Positions 1-9,432 of a stretch of DNA of 64,000 nt are shown here, one piece after another. The stretch lies in the NCBI GenBank assembly GCA_963807015.1, contig CAWEAS010000013.1, positions 313,762 through 377,761 on the forward strand, read 5' to 3'. The position numbers and the translations under genes were made by a program. The notes under the pieces were generated by a model. That model did no database searches, had not been told where the DNA came from, and saw only the letters and a list, made by a program, of their open reading frames with translations. Origin of the DNA: JAJPKK01 sp963807015 (GTDB taxonomy: Bacteria > Pseudomonadota > Alphaproteobacteria > Rhizobiales > Xanthobacteraceae). How positions within the stretch are numbered: position 1 is the stretch's first letter; each line of letters begins with the position of its first letter.

Positions 1-2
1 GC

Positions 3-755
3 GCCGGCGCCGAGGTGGCGCAGCAACTCGTGGCCAAGCTCGATCCCGTCGACGCCATTATCGCGCGGGACCGCGAGCGGCTGGCCGGCGTGCGTGCCGC
101 GCGTGTCAAGGCAGCCCAGGACTATTTCGGCCGCCAGGCGGCCCAATGGGACCGTATTCGCCGCTTGCATACGGCCGACGAAATGGTCGAGGACGCGATC
201 CGCAAGCTGCTGCTGGAGCGGCCGTTCCGTTCGCTCCTCGATCTCGGCACCGGCACTGGTCGCATCCTGGAAATGTTCAGTCCGGATATCGAGCGCGGCC
301 TCGGCATCGATCTGTCCCACGACATGCTCGCCTTCGCCCGCAGCCGTCTCGACCACGCCGGCATCAAGAACTGCAGCGTGCGCCAGGGCGACATCTTCGA
401 CCTCGCGGTGCCGCGGGATTTATTCGACGTCGTCATCATCCACCAGGTCCTGCACTTCCTCGATGACGGCGCTCGCGCGATCCGCGAGGCGGCACGCGTG
501 CTGCGGCCGCAAGGTCGGCTCTTGGTGGTCGATTTCGCGCCGCATGAATTCGAGTTCCTGCGCGATGAATATGCCCACCGTCGCCTTGGCTTCCCGCCGG
601 AAGCCGTAGGGCAATGGCTGGAGCAGGCAGGCCTTGAAGGCGTGGTCCATCGCACTTTGGTGCCGGCTCCGGGCTCCGACGGCAAGATCGCGGTCACGCT
701 GTGGCTCGCTCACGATCCGCGCTACATCATGGCCGGCGCGCGCGAGGTCGCCTGA
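3..755 (+). CDS. SAM-dependent methyltransferase, C-terminal part of an ArsR-type regulator/methyltransferase (5' cut by window)
   Basis: The frame is open from the first complete codon, so the gene begins before the window. The visible part is a class I methyltransferase: the SAM-binding motif LDLGTGTGRILE lies about 75 residues in, an acidic strand end GIDLS follows, and a conserved VIIHQVLHFL segment precedes a terminal beta region. Methyltransferases of this kind that sit directly before metF and metH in Hyphomicrobiales usually carry an N-terminal ArsR-type winged helix. That domain would lie upstream and is not seen here. The stop codon overlaps the metF start by one base (TGATG), so it is very likely cotranscribed. 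A role in sensing or controlling methionine/SAM metabolism is inference from position only. Confidence 0.75.
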   Translation, partial: AGAEVAQQLVAKLDPVDAIIARDRERLAGVRAARVKAAQDYFGRQAAQWDRIRRLHTADEMVEDAIRKLLLERPFRSLLDLGTGTGRILEMFSPDIERGLGIDLSHDMLAFARSRLDHAGIKNCSVRQGDIFDLAVPRDLFDVVIIHQVLHFLDDGARAIREAARVLRPQGRLLVVDFAPHEFEFLRDEYAHRRLGFPPEAVGQWLEQAGLEGVVHRTLVPAPGSDGKIAVTLWLAHDPRYIMAGAREVA

Positions 756-1663
756 TGCACCCAGCCCCCGAGCCGCGCGCGAGCCGCTTCCATCAGGAGG
801 GGCGGCGTGTGCGCGTGTCCTTCGAGTTCTTCCCGCCCAAGACCGAGGAGATGGAGAAGACATTGTGGGAGGCGATCACGCGGCTTGCACCGGTGGCTCC
901 GTCGTTCGTGTCGGTCACGTACGGAGCCGGAGGATCCACTCGCGAGCGCACCCATGCGACGGTCAGGCGCATTCTAAACGAAACCGCGCTGCTGCCGGCA
1001 GCCCATTTGACCTGCGTCGCGGCGGACCGCACCGAGATCGATAATGTGGTACGCGCCTATGTGGACGCCGGTGTGCGCCACATCGTGGCGCTGCGTGGCG
1101 ATCCGGTGGGCGGCGCCGGCGCACGCTATGCGCCGCATCCCGGCGGCTATCGCAACGCGGCCGATCTCGTCGGCGGGATCAAGCGGATCGCCAACATCGA
1201 AGTGTCGGTTGCAGCCTACCCCGAGAAACACCCGGATAGTCCGTCGGTGGAGGCCGATATCGACATGTTGGCCGCCAAGGTGGATGCCGGTGCGAGCCGC
1301 GCCATCAGCCAGTTCTTCTTCGATAACGATCTCTATTTCCGCTATCTCGATCGCGTCCGCGCGCGCGGCATCACCATCCCGGTGGTGCCCGGCATCTTGC
1401 CCGTGCAGAACTTCAATCAGGTGCGGGCGTTCGCCGAGCGCTGCGGCACGAGTTTGCCCGCCTGGCTCGCCCATCGCTTTGCCGGCCTTGAGAGCGATGC
1501 TTCGACGCGCCGCCTGATCGCGGCCGCCGTTGCGGCGGAGCAGGTGGTCGATCTCGTGGATCGCGGCGTCACCGATTTCCACTTCTACACCATGAACCGC
1601 GCGGATCTGGTGTTCGCAATCTGCCACCTGCTCGGCGTGCGCGCGCAGGAGAAGGTGGCATGA
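755..1663 (+). CDS. metF: 5,10-methylenetetrahydrofolate reductase
   Basis: Flavoprotein that reduces 5,10-methylene-THF to 5-methyl-THF, the methyl donor for the next gene. About 302 residues, the normal length for bacterial MetF. Family marks in order: FEFFPPKT near the N-terminus with the catalytic Glu, SVTYGAGGSTRERT, ALRGDP (flavin-contacting Asp), AAYPEKHPDS, and the FFDNDLYFRY and PGILPVQNF segments. The frame is open upstream to 701, but the ATG at 755 is chosen because it overlaps the previous stop codon. The end overlaps the metH start by four bases (ATGA), implying translational coupling. Confidence 0.95.
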   Translation: MHPAPEPRASRFHQEGRRVRVSFEFFPPKTEEMEKTLWEAITRLAPVAPSFVSVTYGAGGSTRERTHATVRRILNETALLPAAHLTCVAADRTEIDNVVRAYVDAGVRHIVALRGDPVGGAGARYAPHPGGYRNAADLVGGIKRIANIEVSVAAYPEKHPDSPSVEADIDMLAAKVDAGASRAISQFFFDNDLYFRYLDRVRARGITIPVVPGILPVQNFNQVRAFAERCGTSLPAWLAHRFAGLESDASTRRLIAAAVAAEQVVDLVDRGVTDFHFYTMNRADLVFAICHLLGVRAQEKVA

Positions 1664-4600
1664 GCGCGAGCATCGAAACCGAGCTGCGTCGACGCGCACG
1701 CGAGGCGATCCTCGTCCTCGACGGCGCCATGGGCACCGAAATTCAATCCCTGAAGCTCGATGAGGCCGGATATCGCGGTGCGCGTTTCGCCGATTGGCGC
1801 GCCGACCTGCGCGGCAACAATGACATTCTCATCCTGTCGCAGCCCGAGGCGGTGCGCGAGCTGCACCTCGCGTATTTCCGCGCTGGCGCCGACATCGTTT
1901 CGACCAACACGTTCTCATCGACTCGGATTGCGCAGGCTGATTACGGCGCGGAGGCGCTGGTTAGGGAACTCAACGTCGTCGGTGCGCGACTTGCCAAGGA
2001 AGCTGCGGCCGCCGCCGCCCGCGAAGACGGCCGGCCACGCTTTGTTGCCGGCGCCATGGGGCCGACCAACCGCACCGCATCGATTTCGCCGGATGTGAGC
2101 AATCCGGGCTTCCGTGCCATCACCTTCGACGAGCTGAGGGCGGCCTATGGCGAACAGGCCCGCGGGCTCCTCGATGGCGGTGCCGACATCCTGCTCGTCG
2201 AGACGGTGTTCGACACCCTCAATGCCAAGGCGGCCCTTCACGCCATCGCAGAAATCTTCGAGGAGCGCGGGGCGAGCGTTCCGGTCATGGTATCCGGCAC
2301 CATCACCGATCTCTCCGGGCGCATGCTGTCGGGCCAGACGCCGGAAGCGTTCTGGATTTCCGTTCGCCACGCCGCGCCATTCTCGATCGGACTCAATTGC
2401 GCGCTCGGCGCCCGCGAGATGCGCGCGCATATCGCCGATCTCTCCCGCGCCGCCGATACCCTCGTGTGCGCCTATCCGAATGCCGGCCTGCCGAACGAAT
2501 TCGGCCTCTACGATGAGAGCCCAGAATACATGGCGGGGCTTCTCGCCGAGTTTGCCGAGGCTGGCCTCGTCAACATCGTCGGCGGCTGCTGCGGCACCAC
2601 GCCCGCCCATATCCGCGCGATTGCCGAGGCGGTGCGCGGAAAGCCGCCACGAAGGCCGCCGCCGCCTCCGGACGAATTACGTCTCTCGGGGCTCGAGCCG
2701 TTCAGACTCACCGCGGACATCCCGTTCGTCAATGTGGGTGAGCGCACCAACGTCACCGGCTCGGCGAAATTCCGCAAGCTTGTCACGGCGGGCGATTATC
2801 CGGCGGCGCTCGCCGTGGCGCGCGAGCAGGTCGAGAATGGCGCCCAGGTGATCGATGTCAACATGGACGAAGGCTTGCTCGATTCCGAGCACGCCATGAC
2901 GACATTTCTCAATCTGGTCGCCGCCGAGCCCGACATCGCGCGTGTCCCTGTGATGGTCAATTCCTCGAAGTTCAAGGTGATCGAGGCCGGGCTGAAATGC
3001 CTCCAGGGCAAGGCGATCGTCAATTCGATATCGCTCAAGGAGGGTGAAGAGGAATTCGTCCGCCAGGCCCGGATCGTGCGCCGCCACGGCGCGGCGGTGG
3101 TCGTGATGGCCTTCGACGAGCAGGGCCAGGCCGACAGTTTCGAGCGCAAGACGACGATCTGCGCCCGCGCCTACGACATCCTCGTCAATAAAGTCGGCTT
3201 CGCCCCGCACGACATCATTTTCGATCCAAACATCTTCGCCGTGGCGACCGGCATCGAGGAGCATAACGCTTACGGCATCGCCTACATCGAGGCGGCGCGA
3301 TGGATCAGGAAGAATCTCCCCGGTGCGCATGTCTCCGGCGGCGTCTCGAATCTTTCATTTGCGTTCCGCGGCAATGACCCGCTGCGCGAAGCGCTGCACT
3401 CGGTTTTCCTGTTTCACGCCATCAAAGCCGGCATGGACATGGGCATCGTCAATGCCGGCCAAGTGACGGTCTACGACGATCTCGAGGCCGATCTTCGCGA
3501 AGCCTGCGAAGACGTCGTCCTCAATCGCCGCCCCGACGCTGGCGACCGCCTGCTCGCGCTCGCCGACCGCTTTCGGGGAGCCAACCGAGACGTAAAGGGG
3601 ACCGACCTCGCGTGGCGCGACTTGCCGGTCGACAAGCGCCTTGCCCACGCCCTTGTTCACGGCATCTGCGACTATATCGCCGAGGATGTCGAAATCGCCC
3701 GACAAGCCGCGAAGCGCCCGCTCGATGTCATCGAAGGTCCGCTGATGGCCGGCATGAACGTGGTCGGCGACCTGTTCGGCTCAGGGAAGATGTTTCTGCC
3801 GCAGGTCGTGAAATCGGCGCGCGTCATGAAGCAGGCCGTCGCCTATCTGATGCCCTACATGGAAGAGGAGAAGGCTCGCTCCGGCGATAAGCGCACGAGC
3901 GCCGGGCGGATCGTCCTCGCCACCGTCAAGGGCGACGTCCACGATATCGGCAAGAACATCGTCGGCGTCGTTCTCCAGTGCAATAATTACGAGGTCATCG
4001 ATCTCGGCGTCATGGTGCCGGCAACGAAAATTCTCGAGACGGCCAAGGCGGAGAAGGCCGACATCGTCGGCCTTTCCGGCCTGATCACGCCGTCGCTCGA
4101 CGAAATGTGCCACGTCGCCGCCGAGATGGAGCGGCAGGGGTTCGACATCCCGCTGCTGATCGGCGGCGCCACCACGAGTCGCGTCCACACCGCGGTGAAA
4201 ATTCATCCGAACTATCGCCGCGGACAGACCGTCTACGTGAACGACGCGAGCCGAGCGGTCGGTGTCACATCGGCGCTGCTATCAGCCGAGCGGCGCGACG
4301 GCTACATCACCGACCTGCGTAAAGACTATGCCCGTATCGCTGACAGCCACGCGCGCGGCGAGGAGCAGAAGCGCCGCATCTCGCTTGCCGCCGCCCGAGC
4401 CAATGCCTTGAAGCTCGATTGGAACGGCAATTACCGGCCGACGCGCCCGCGCGCGGTCGGGACGACCGTGTTGCGCGACCAATCGATTGCCGATCTCGTG
4501 CCCTACATCGACTGGTCGCCGTTTTTCTCGACCTGGGAACTGGCCGGCAAATTTCCGGCGATTCTCAATGACGACAAATTCGGAGCGGCGGCCCGTGCGC

Positions 4601-5382
4601 TCTATGACGACGCCCGGGCGATGCTCGGTCGCATCATTGACGAAAACTGGTTCTCCGCGCGCGGCGTGGCAGGCTTTTGGCCCGCCAACGCCGACGGCGA
4701 CGACATTCTGGTCTACAGCGACGAAGCGCGCCACACACCGCTCGTGACGCTGCATACGCTGCGGCAGCAACTCGCCCGCCGCGAAGGCCGCGCCAACGTC
4801 GCGCTCGCGGATTTCCTCGCGCCGCGCGACAGCGGGATTGCCGATTATATCGGAGCCTTCATTGTCACGACCGGGATCGGCGAAGACGAGATCGCGAATC
4901 GGTTCCGCGGCGCGAATGACGATTACTCCTCGATCATGGTGAAGTCGCTCGCCGATCGTCTTGCTGAAGCCTTCGCGGAGCGCCTCCACGAAAAGGTCCG
5001 GTGCGAGTTGTGGGGCTATGCCGCCGACGAGGCCTTTGCGCCGCAGGATCTGATCGCCGAGAAATACGCGGGCATCCGCCCCGCGCCTGGCTATCCGGCG
5101 CAACCGGACCACACCGAAAAGGCGGCGCTCTTCCGCCTTCTTCATGGTGAGGCAACGACCGGCGTCAAGCTCACCGAGAGCTTCGCCATGTGGCCCGGCG
5201 CCTCAGTTTGCGGCGTCTACTTCAGTCACCCGCAAAGCCATTACTTTGGAGTCGGCAAGATCGAACGCGACCAGGTCGAAGACTACGCCAGGCGCAAAGG
5301 CTGGACCGCCGCGGAAGCGGAGAAATGGCTCGCGCCGGTGCTAAACTACGATCCGGCACCGTCCGCCGAAGCCGCCGAATAG
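1660..5382 (+). CDS. metH: Cobalamin-dependent methionine synthase
   Basis: Transfers the methyl group of 5-methyl-THF to homocysteine through methylcobalamin. The 1240 residues carry all four modules. The homocysteine module (about 1-330) has zinc ligands C247 (GLNCALG) and C310/C311 (GGCCGTT), the same numbers as in E. coli MetH. The pterin module (about 350-620) has the NVGERTNVTGSAKF signature. The B12 cap and Rossmann module (about 650-890) has DVHDIGKN, whose H761 corresponds to the cobalt-ligating His. The C-terminal SAM-dependent activation module has RPAPGYPAQPDHT. It starts inside the metF stop (ATGA overlap). No cobalamin riboswitch lies in the window; it would be upstream of the truncated first gene. 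Confidence 0.97.
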   Translation: MSASIETELRRRAREAILVLDGAMGTEIQSLKLDEAGYRGARFADWRADLRGNNDILILSQPEAVRELHLAYFRAGADIVSTNTFSSTRIAQADYGAEALVRELNVVGARLAKEAAAAAAREDGRPRFVAGAMGPTNRTASISPDVSNPGFRAITFDELRAAYGEQARGLLDGGADILLVETVFDTLNAKAALHAIAEIFEERGASVPVMVSGTITDLSGRMLSGQTPEAFWISVRHAAPFSIGLNCALGAREMRAHIADLSRAADTLVCAYPNAGLPNEFGLYDESPEYMAGLLAEFAEAGLVNIVGGCCGTTPAHIRAIAEAVRGKPPRRPPPPPDELRLSGLEPFRLTADIPFVNVGERTNVTGSAKFRKLVTAGDYPAALAVAREQVENGAQVIDVNMDEGLLDSEHAMTTFLNLVAAEPDIARVPVMVNSSKFKVIEAGLKCLQGKAIVNSISLKEGEEEFVRQARIVRRHGAAVVVMAFDEQGQADSFERKTTICARAYDILVNKVGFAPHDIIFDPNIFAVATGIEEHNAYGIAYIEAARWIRKNLPGAHVSGGVSNLSFAFRGNDPLREALHSVFLFHAIKAGMDMGIVNAGQVTVYDDLEADLREACEDVVLNRRPDAGDRLLALADRFRGANRDVKGTDLAWRDLPVDKRLAHALVHGICDYIAEDVEIARQAAKRPLDVIEGPLMAGMNVVGDLFGSGKMFLPQVVKSARVMKQAVAYLMPYMEEEKARSGDKRTSAGRIVLATVKGDVHDIGKNIVGVVLQCNNYEVIDLGVMVPATKILETAKAEKADIVGLSGLITPSLDEMCHVAAEMERQGFDIPLLIGGATTSRVHTAVKIHPNYRRGQTVYVNDASRAVGVTSALLSAERRDGYITDLRKDYARIADSHARGEEQKRRISLAAARANALKLDWNGNYRPTRPRAVGTTVLRDQSIADLVPYIDWSPFFSTWELAGKFPAILNDDKFGAAARALYDDARAMLGRIIDENWFSARGVAGFWPANADGDDILVYSDEARHTPLVTLHTLRQQLARREGRANVALADFLAPRDSGIADYIGAFIVTTGIGEDEIANRFRGANDDYSSIMVKSLADRLAEAFAERLHEKVRCELWGYAADEAFAPQDLIAEKYAGIRPAPGYPAQPDHTEKAALFRLLHGEATTGVKLTESFAMWPGASVCGVYFSHPQSHYFGVGKIERDQVEDYARRKGWTAAEAEKWLAPVLNYDPAPSAEAAE

Positions 5383-5399
5383 CGCGGGGTACCCGCGCT
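5381..5399 (+). terminator. Hairpin at the metH stop codon
   Basis: Eight-base arms AGCGCGGG and CCCGCGCT with a three-base loop overlap the metH stop codon, about 20 bp before the convergent end of the transporter gene. There is no strong T run, so termination is plausible but unproven. Confidence 0.4.
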
Positions 5400-5420
5400 T
5401 CCGCTTTCAATACGCCGGGC

Positions 5421-6641
5421 TCAAATGCGCGCCATGCTCACGCCTGCGGCCCCCCACGTGGTGCGCCAACGGCCCTTGATGCTCGACAACCCGATCAGAG
5501 CCACCATCGCGAGAACGGCGAAGACGAGAAGGCCGACCTGATACGAGCCCGTGAACTGTTTCGAGTAGCCAAGGCTCGAGGCGAGATAAAAGCCGCCAAT
5601 CCCACCGGTCATGCCGACAAATCCGGTCATAACGCCGATCTCATGGCGAAAGCGCTGCGGCACCAGTTGAAAGACGGCGCCATTCCCCATGCCGAGCGCA
5701 AGCATGCCGGCGATGAAGAAAACGAGCGCGATCCACGCCGAGGGCAGATGAAAGCTCGCGACCGCGAGCGCGGCGGCCGCAACGATATACATGATCGAGA
5801 GAGCACGGATGCCGCCGATGCGATCCGCCAAAGCTCCACCGACGGGGCGAACGAGCGAACCCGCGAAAACAGCAGCCGCGGTAAAGTATCCGGCGACGAC
5901 CGGGCTCAAGCCGTAATCAGCGTTGAAGTAGATGGTGAGCGATGAGGCCAATCCACTGAAGCCGCCGAATGTCACCGAATAGAAGAACATGAACCACCAC
6001 GCATCGCCGATGCGCAGCACGGAAAGATACTCGGGGAGGCTTTTTGCGGGAGGTGGATTGGGCGCGTCTTTGGCGCAGATGACGTAGACGACGAGCGCGA
6101 TTATGAGCGGGATTGCAGCCATGCCGAGCACGTTGACCCAGCCAAATATCGATGCGAGGCCGGGGGCGAAGAGCGCCGCCAAGACCGTCCCGGAATTGCC
6201 GGCGCCCGCGATGCCGAGAGCGATGCCCTGATACTGCGGCGGATACCAGCGCGAGGCGAGCGGCAGAGCCACGGCAAACGAAGAGCCCGCGACACCCAGT
6301 ATCACGCCGACTGCAAGAATCTGAGCGAAGGAATGAACGCCGAAATACCAAGCCAGGAGTAAGCCGGCGATGACGATTGCCTGGCCGACGAGGCCAGTGG
6401 CTTTGGGACCAATTCGATCCACGCCGACGCCGTTGACGACACGCAAAACAGCCCCGACGAGAAGCGGCACCGCGACCATCAGGCCCTTCTGGCCGGCATC
6501 AAGCTTGAGGTCATTAGAGATCTGGACCCCGAGTGGACCCAGCATGACCCACACCATGAAACTCATGTCGAAATAGAAGAAGGCGGCGGCGAGAGTTGGC
6601 GTATGTCCCGCGGCGAAGAACTTCTTGTCGATCATTGGCAT
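5421..6641 (-). CDS. Nitrate/nitrite MFS transporter (NNP family, NarK-like)
   Basis: About 406 residues with twelve predicted membrane segments. The GIAGAGNSGTVLAALFAP stretch in the first half matches the nitrate-signature motif of the nitrate/nitrite porter family, and a second glycine-rich signature (GFVGMTGGIGGFYL) lies in the second half, as the family requires. It is divergently arranged from the phosphatase/kinase fusion, a pairing common in alphaproteobacterial nitrate-assimilation loci. No nirBD or nasA genes are present, so whether the transporter serves assimilation or nitrite export is open. An internal Met three codons in (6635) is an alternative start. Confidence 0.88.
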   Translation of the reverse strand: MPMIDKKFFAAGHTPTLAAAFFYFDMSFMVWVMLGPLGVQISNDLKLDAGQKGLMVAVPLLVGAVLRVVNGVGVDRIGPKATGLVGQAIVIAGLLLAWYFGVHSFAQILAVGVILGVAGSSFAVALPLASRWYPPQYQGIALGIAGAGNSGTVLAALFAPGLASIFGWVNVLGMAAIPLIIALVVYVICAKDAPNPPPAKSLPEYLSVLRIGDAWWFMFFYSVTFGGFSGLASSLTIYFNADYGLSPVVAGYFTAAAVFAGSLVRPVGGALADRIGGIRALSIMYIVAAAALAVASFHLPSAWIALVFFIAGMLALGMGNGAVFQLVPQRFRHEIGVMTGFVGMTGGIGGFYLASSLGYSKQFTGSYQVGLLVFAVLAMVALIGLSSIKGRWRTTWGAAGVSMARI

Positions 6642-6690
6642 CCATTAAATAGTTGTTTGCGCGGCAACCTTACTGCACGGTGAAACATCG

Positions 6691-6711
6691 CGGTGCTCAT
6701 ATTGTGCACCG
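6691..6711. promoter_or_regulatory. Inverted repeat in the divergent promoter region
   Basis: The arms CGGTGC and GCACCG are separated by nine bases, and a third half-site TGCACGGTG lies just upstream (about 6674-6682). The repeats sit between the divergently transcribed transporter and phosphatase/kinase, so they are well placed as a shared operator. No regulator is identified. Confidence 0.35.
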
Positions 6712-6763
6712 TCAACGCCCTTCTTTTATGCAGGGTGACACTCGGGCGAAAAAGGAACGCGCC

Positions 6764-8554
6764 GTGACAAAACGTACGGCGAGCCAAGTCGATACCAAAC
6801 GATTGCGGGTCGTTACCGGCTTTTGGTCCGAACAAGGCGGGCGCCCTACCAATGATGATTATGTGGGCGTGTTCGCCGCCGACGACGTAAACGAAATAGT
6901 AATTGCGGCCGTGGCTGACGGCGTCGGTGGTGCGCGAGGCGGCCGAATCGCCGCAGAGCTGTCGGTGCGCGGCTTTATCGAGGGATGCCTCGACACAACG
7001 CGCGCTTCGATCAAAGAGGCTGGGATGAGCGGCCTCGACGCCATGAACCGCTGGATTCAATCAATCGCTCGCGATGACGCGAAGCTTCGCGGAATGGCTT
7101 GCACCTTTACAGGCCTCGTTGCCGTCGGACGGCAGACTCACCTCTTCCACGTCGGCGATTCTCGGCTGTACCGGTTGCAAGGCGACAGCTTCGAACAGAT
7201 CACCGTCGATCACTCGGCCGGTCCGGGCCTGTCGCACGTTCTCACCCGCGCCGTTGGTGCCGAAGAAAGTCTGCGGGTCGATTATGCGGCATTTGAGAAC
7301 GAGCCCCACGACCGGTATTTGCTGTGCACTGACGGCGTCCATGGCGGCCTCAGTCAGCGCCGCTTGCGCGACATGCTTGGCCGTCGCGCCTCGCCGCAGG
7401 AGACCGCTCGAGAGATCGTGAGGGACGCGCTTGCCACGCCTGTTGGCGACAACGCCACCGCGCTAGTTCTCGATATTGTCGATCTTCCGGCAATAGACGA
7501 CGCGGACATCGCGCGAAAATTTGCCAATCTTGCGATAGGCCCTCTTCCCGTGCTGGGAGCGGTGATCGACGGGTTTCGCATCGAGGCCATTTTGAACGAC
7601 GGCCGCTACATGCGGGTCGTTCATGCTATTGAGCTGGAGAGCGGACGTGACGTCGTGCTGAAATTTCCAAAGCCACTCGCGGGCGCCGAAGCATCGATGC
7701 GCGAGTCCTTTCAGCGCGAGACGTGGATTTCCAATCGGGTTCACACCCCGTTCGTCGGCGAAGTGCTTCGACTTGGCGCTGAGCGTCAGACCCAGCTCTA
7801 CCTGGCGCTGCCGTTCTACCAAGGGGAGGCGCTTGAGAGTCGCATCAAGCGGCGGCCTCATCTGTCACTGACGGCGGGGCTCGACATCGCACAGAAGCTC
7901 GCGAAAGGGGTCGCCGCATTGCATCGGGCCGACGTAATCCATCGCGACATCAAGCCAGAGAATGTCATCCTCGAAGCGCCGGCCCGCCACAAGGGAACCG
8001 GCGTAAAACTCATCGATTTCGGCGTCGCCCGCCGGCAGCAGATGCCGGAAGCGCCAGGGACGGCACAGCCCGGAACGCCGAGCTATATGGCGCCCGAGCT
8101 GTTTGACGGCGAACCTGCCGACGAGAGATCCGATCAATTCGCGCTCGGCGCAACCGTCTATCGTCTGTTCACCGGCCGATTTCCCTACGGCGAGATCGAG
8201 CCGTTCAGTCATCCGAGATTCGGTGCGCCGGCGCCGCTCAGCCACCACCGGCCGGACTTGCCCACCTGGTTGGACAAGACAATCGCACGCGCGATCGCCG
8301 TGAAACGCGAGGAGCGCTACGACGACGTTCTCGAATTCATGTTCGAGTTGGAGCATGGTGCCGAACGCGCCGCCCCGATCGAAGTCTTGCGCAAGCCGCT
8401 CTATCATCGCAACCCGCTCGCATTTTGGAAGGCAGTCTCTGCCTTGCTGGCGCTGCTGTTGCTGGGATTATTGTTGTGGCCCCGCCTGAATTTGAGCTTG
8501 CCTGCCAACGAAGGCGATAAGATGCTGCAAGATAATCCGCTCAAGCGCCGCTAA
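6764..8554 (+). CDS. Bifunctional PP2C-type protein phosphatase / Ser-Thr protein kinase
   Basis: About 596 residues in three parts. The N-terminal PP2C phosphatase (about 10-245) has metal-binding motifs around AVADGVGGARGG (D52), a HVGDSRLYRL strand and a late GDNATALV segment. A complete kinase domain follows (about 265-545) with HRDIKPEN (catalytic D395), DFGVA (D418) and APE (443-445). A single C-terminal membrane helix (about 556-576) is rich in Leu/Ala. The start is the GTG at 6764 because AAGGA lies seven bases upstream; the open frame reaches back to 6653 without a good ribosome site. Such fusions accompany NarK-type transporters; control of nitrate uptake or reduction by phosphorylation is an inference. 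Confidence 0.88.
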   Translation: MTKRTASQVDTKRLRVVTGFWSEQGGRPTNDDYVGVFAADDVNEIVIAAVADGVGGARGGRIAAELSVRGFIEGCLDTTRASIKEAGMSGLDAMNRWIQSIARDDAKLRGMACTFTGLVAVGRQTHLFHVGDSRLYRLQGDSFEQITVDHSAGPGLSHVLTRAVGAEESLRVDYAAFENEPHDRYLLCTDGVHGGLSQRRLRDMLGRRASPQETAREIVRDALATPVGDNATALVLDIVDLPAIDDADIARKFANLAIGPLPVLGAVIDGFRIEAILNDGRYMRVVHAIELESGRDVVLKFPKPLAGAEASMRESFQRETWISNRVHTPFVGEVLRLGAERQTQLYLALPFYQGEALESRIKRRPHLSLTAGLDIAQKLAKGVAALHRADVIHRDIKPENVILEAPARHKGTGVKLIDFGVARRQQMPEAPGTAQPGTPSYMAPELFDGEPADERSDQFALGATVYRLFTGRFPYGEIEPFSHPRFGAPAPLSHHRPDLPTWLDKTIARAIAVKREERYDDVLEFMFELEHGAERAAPIEVLRKPLYHRNPLAFWKAVSALLALLLLGLLLWPRLNLSLPANEGDKMLQDNPLKRR

Positions 8555-8655
8555 CTCCGGCGTGCGGTGGCGCGCCGCCCTGTAGGAGCAAGCGCGCTGA
8601 GATTCGGAACGCCATATTTGGTTGCGGCGCGGGGACAAAAAGGCACGGAAAGCGG

Positions 8656-9081
8656 ATGGCAAAACTCGCGCAGATGGCAATTCCTGCGGCTCTCCTCGCC
8701 GGCGTCGTGCCCAGTCTCACGGGACAGCGCGTTGGGTTGGCGGCGACGGCGCAATCGACGACTGCCGGCTGCGGCTGGATCGGCGCGCGCGTAAGGCCGA
8801 TGACGCGGGAATTCGCGACCGCGCTCGGCATGACAGAGACCTACGGTGGAATCTTTGATCGGCCGGAGCCGGGCAGTCCTGCCGCGCTTGCGGGCATCGA
8901 AGAAGGTGACGTTGTCACGGCAATCGACGGAGCGTCGCTCGAACGTTCGGCAGACTTTGCTCCGCAAATTTCACGGTTGGCGCCCGGTTCGCTCACCACC
9001 CTCAATATATTTCGTAACGGCGAAGGAATGCAGGTGAGGCTGATGCTTGGATCACTGCCCTCATGCTCAACCTCGTCGTGA
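8656..9081 (+). CDS. Exported PDZ-domain protein
   Basis: A 141-residue protein with an N-terminal hydrophobic segment that may be a signal peptide, then one PDZ domain: the carboxylate-binding region and the PGSPAALAGIEEGDVVTAI core are typical of HtrA/DegP-type PDZ modules. No protease domain is present and the gene ends shortly after the PDZ fold. It follows the kinase/phosphatase by about 100 bp on the same strand. A periplasmic peptide-binding or adaptor role is possible but not shown. Confidence 0.7.
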   Translation: MAKLAQMAIPAALLAGVVPSLTGQRVGLAATAQSTTAGCGWIGARVRPMTREFATALGMTETYGGIFDRPEPGSPAALAGIEEGDVVTAIDGASLERSADFAPQISRLAPGSLTTLNIFRNGEGMQVRLMLGSLPSCSTSS

Positions 9082-9432
9082 TCGACTGTCTCGCAAACGC
9101 TAAAACTTTGTGCAGCTTATGATTTAAATCAAAGCAGGCGCCGCGCGACCGGTTGACCATGATTTGCCGCGATTACAGGTGGCTCGCCAAACCCGGCAGC
9201 GATAAAAATCGGCTGCGCACTTCTGACTGACCTTTTCCCTTGCCTAATCAGAGCACCTGGACTGTGCTGTCGCACATGGCGGCAGTCCAGACTTCAATCT
9301 GAACAGTTTTACGATCCCGCGGCCGCAGCTCATCGCTCCAATGCATCATTGGCGTGTCCCGTCTCCACCGCAGCGCGCGCCTGTGGAGCCGTCTCCCCAC
9401 TATGGGGCTTCGGACGTCAGAATTGCCGCCAT
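9082..9432. other. Non-coding interval between convergent genes
   Basis: About 350 bp with no convincing reading frame. The one notable element is the FixK/FNR-like dyad at 9119-9132, listed separately. Confidence 0.5.
9119..9132. promoter_or_regulatory. FixK/FNR-like box
   Basis: ATGAT-TTAA-ATCAA differs by one base from the TTGAT-N4-ATCAA consensus of the FNR/FixK family used for low-oxygen control in Hyphomicrobiales. It is odd that no gene starts just downstream: the nearest genes on both sides end toward it. Confidence 0.35.
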
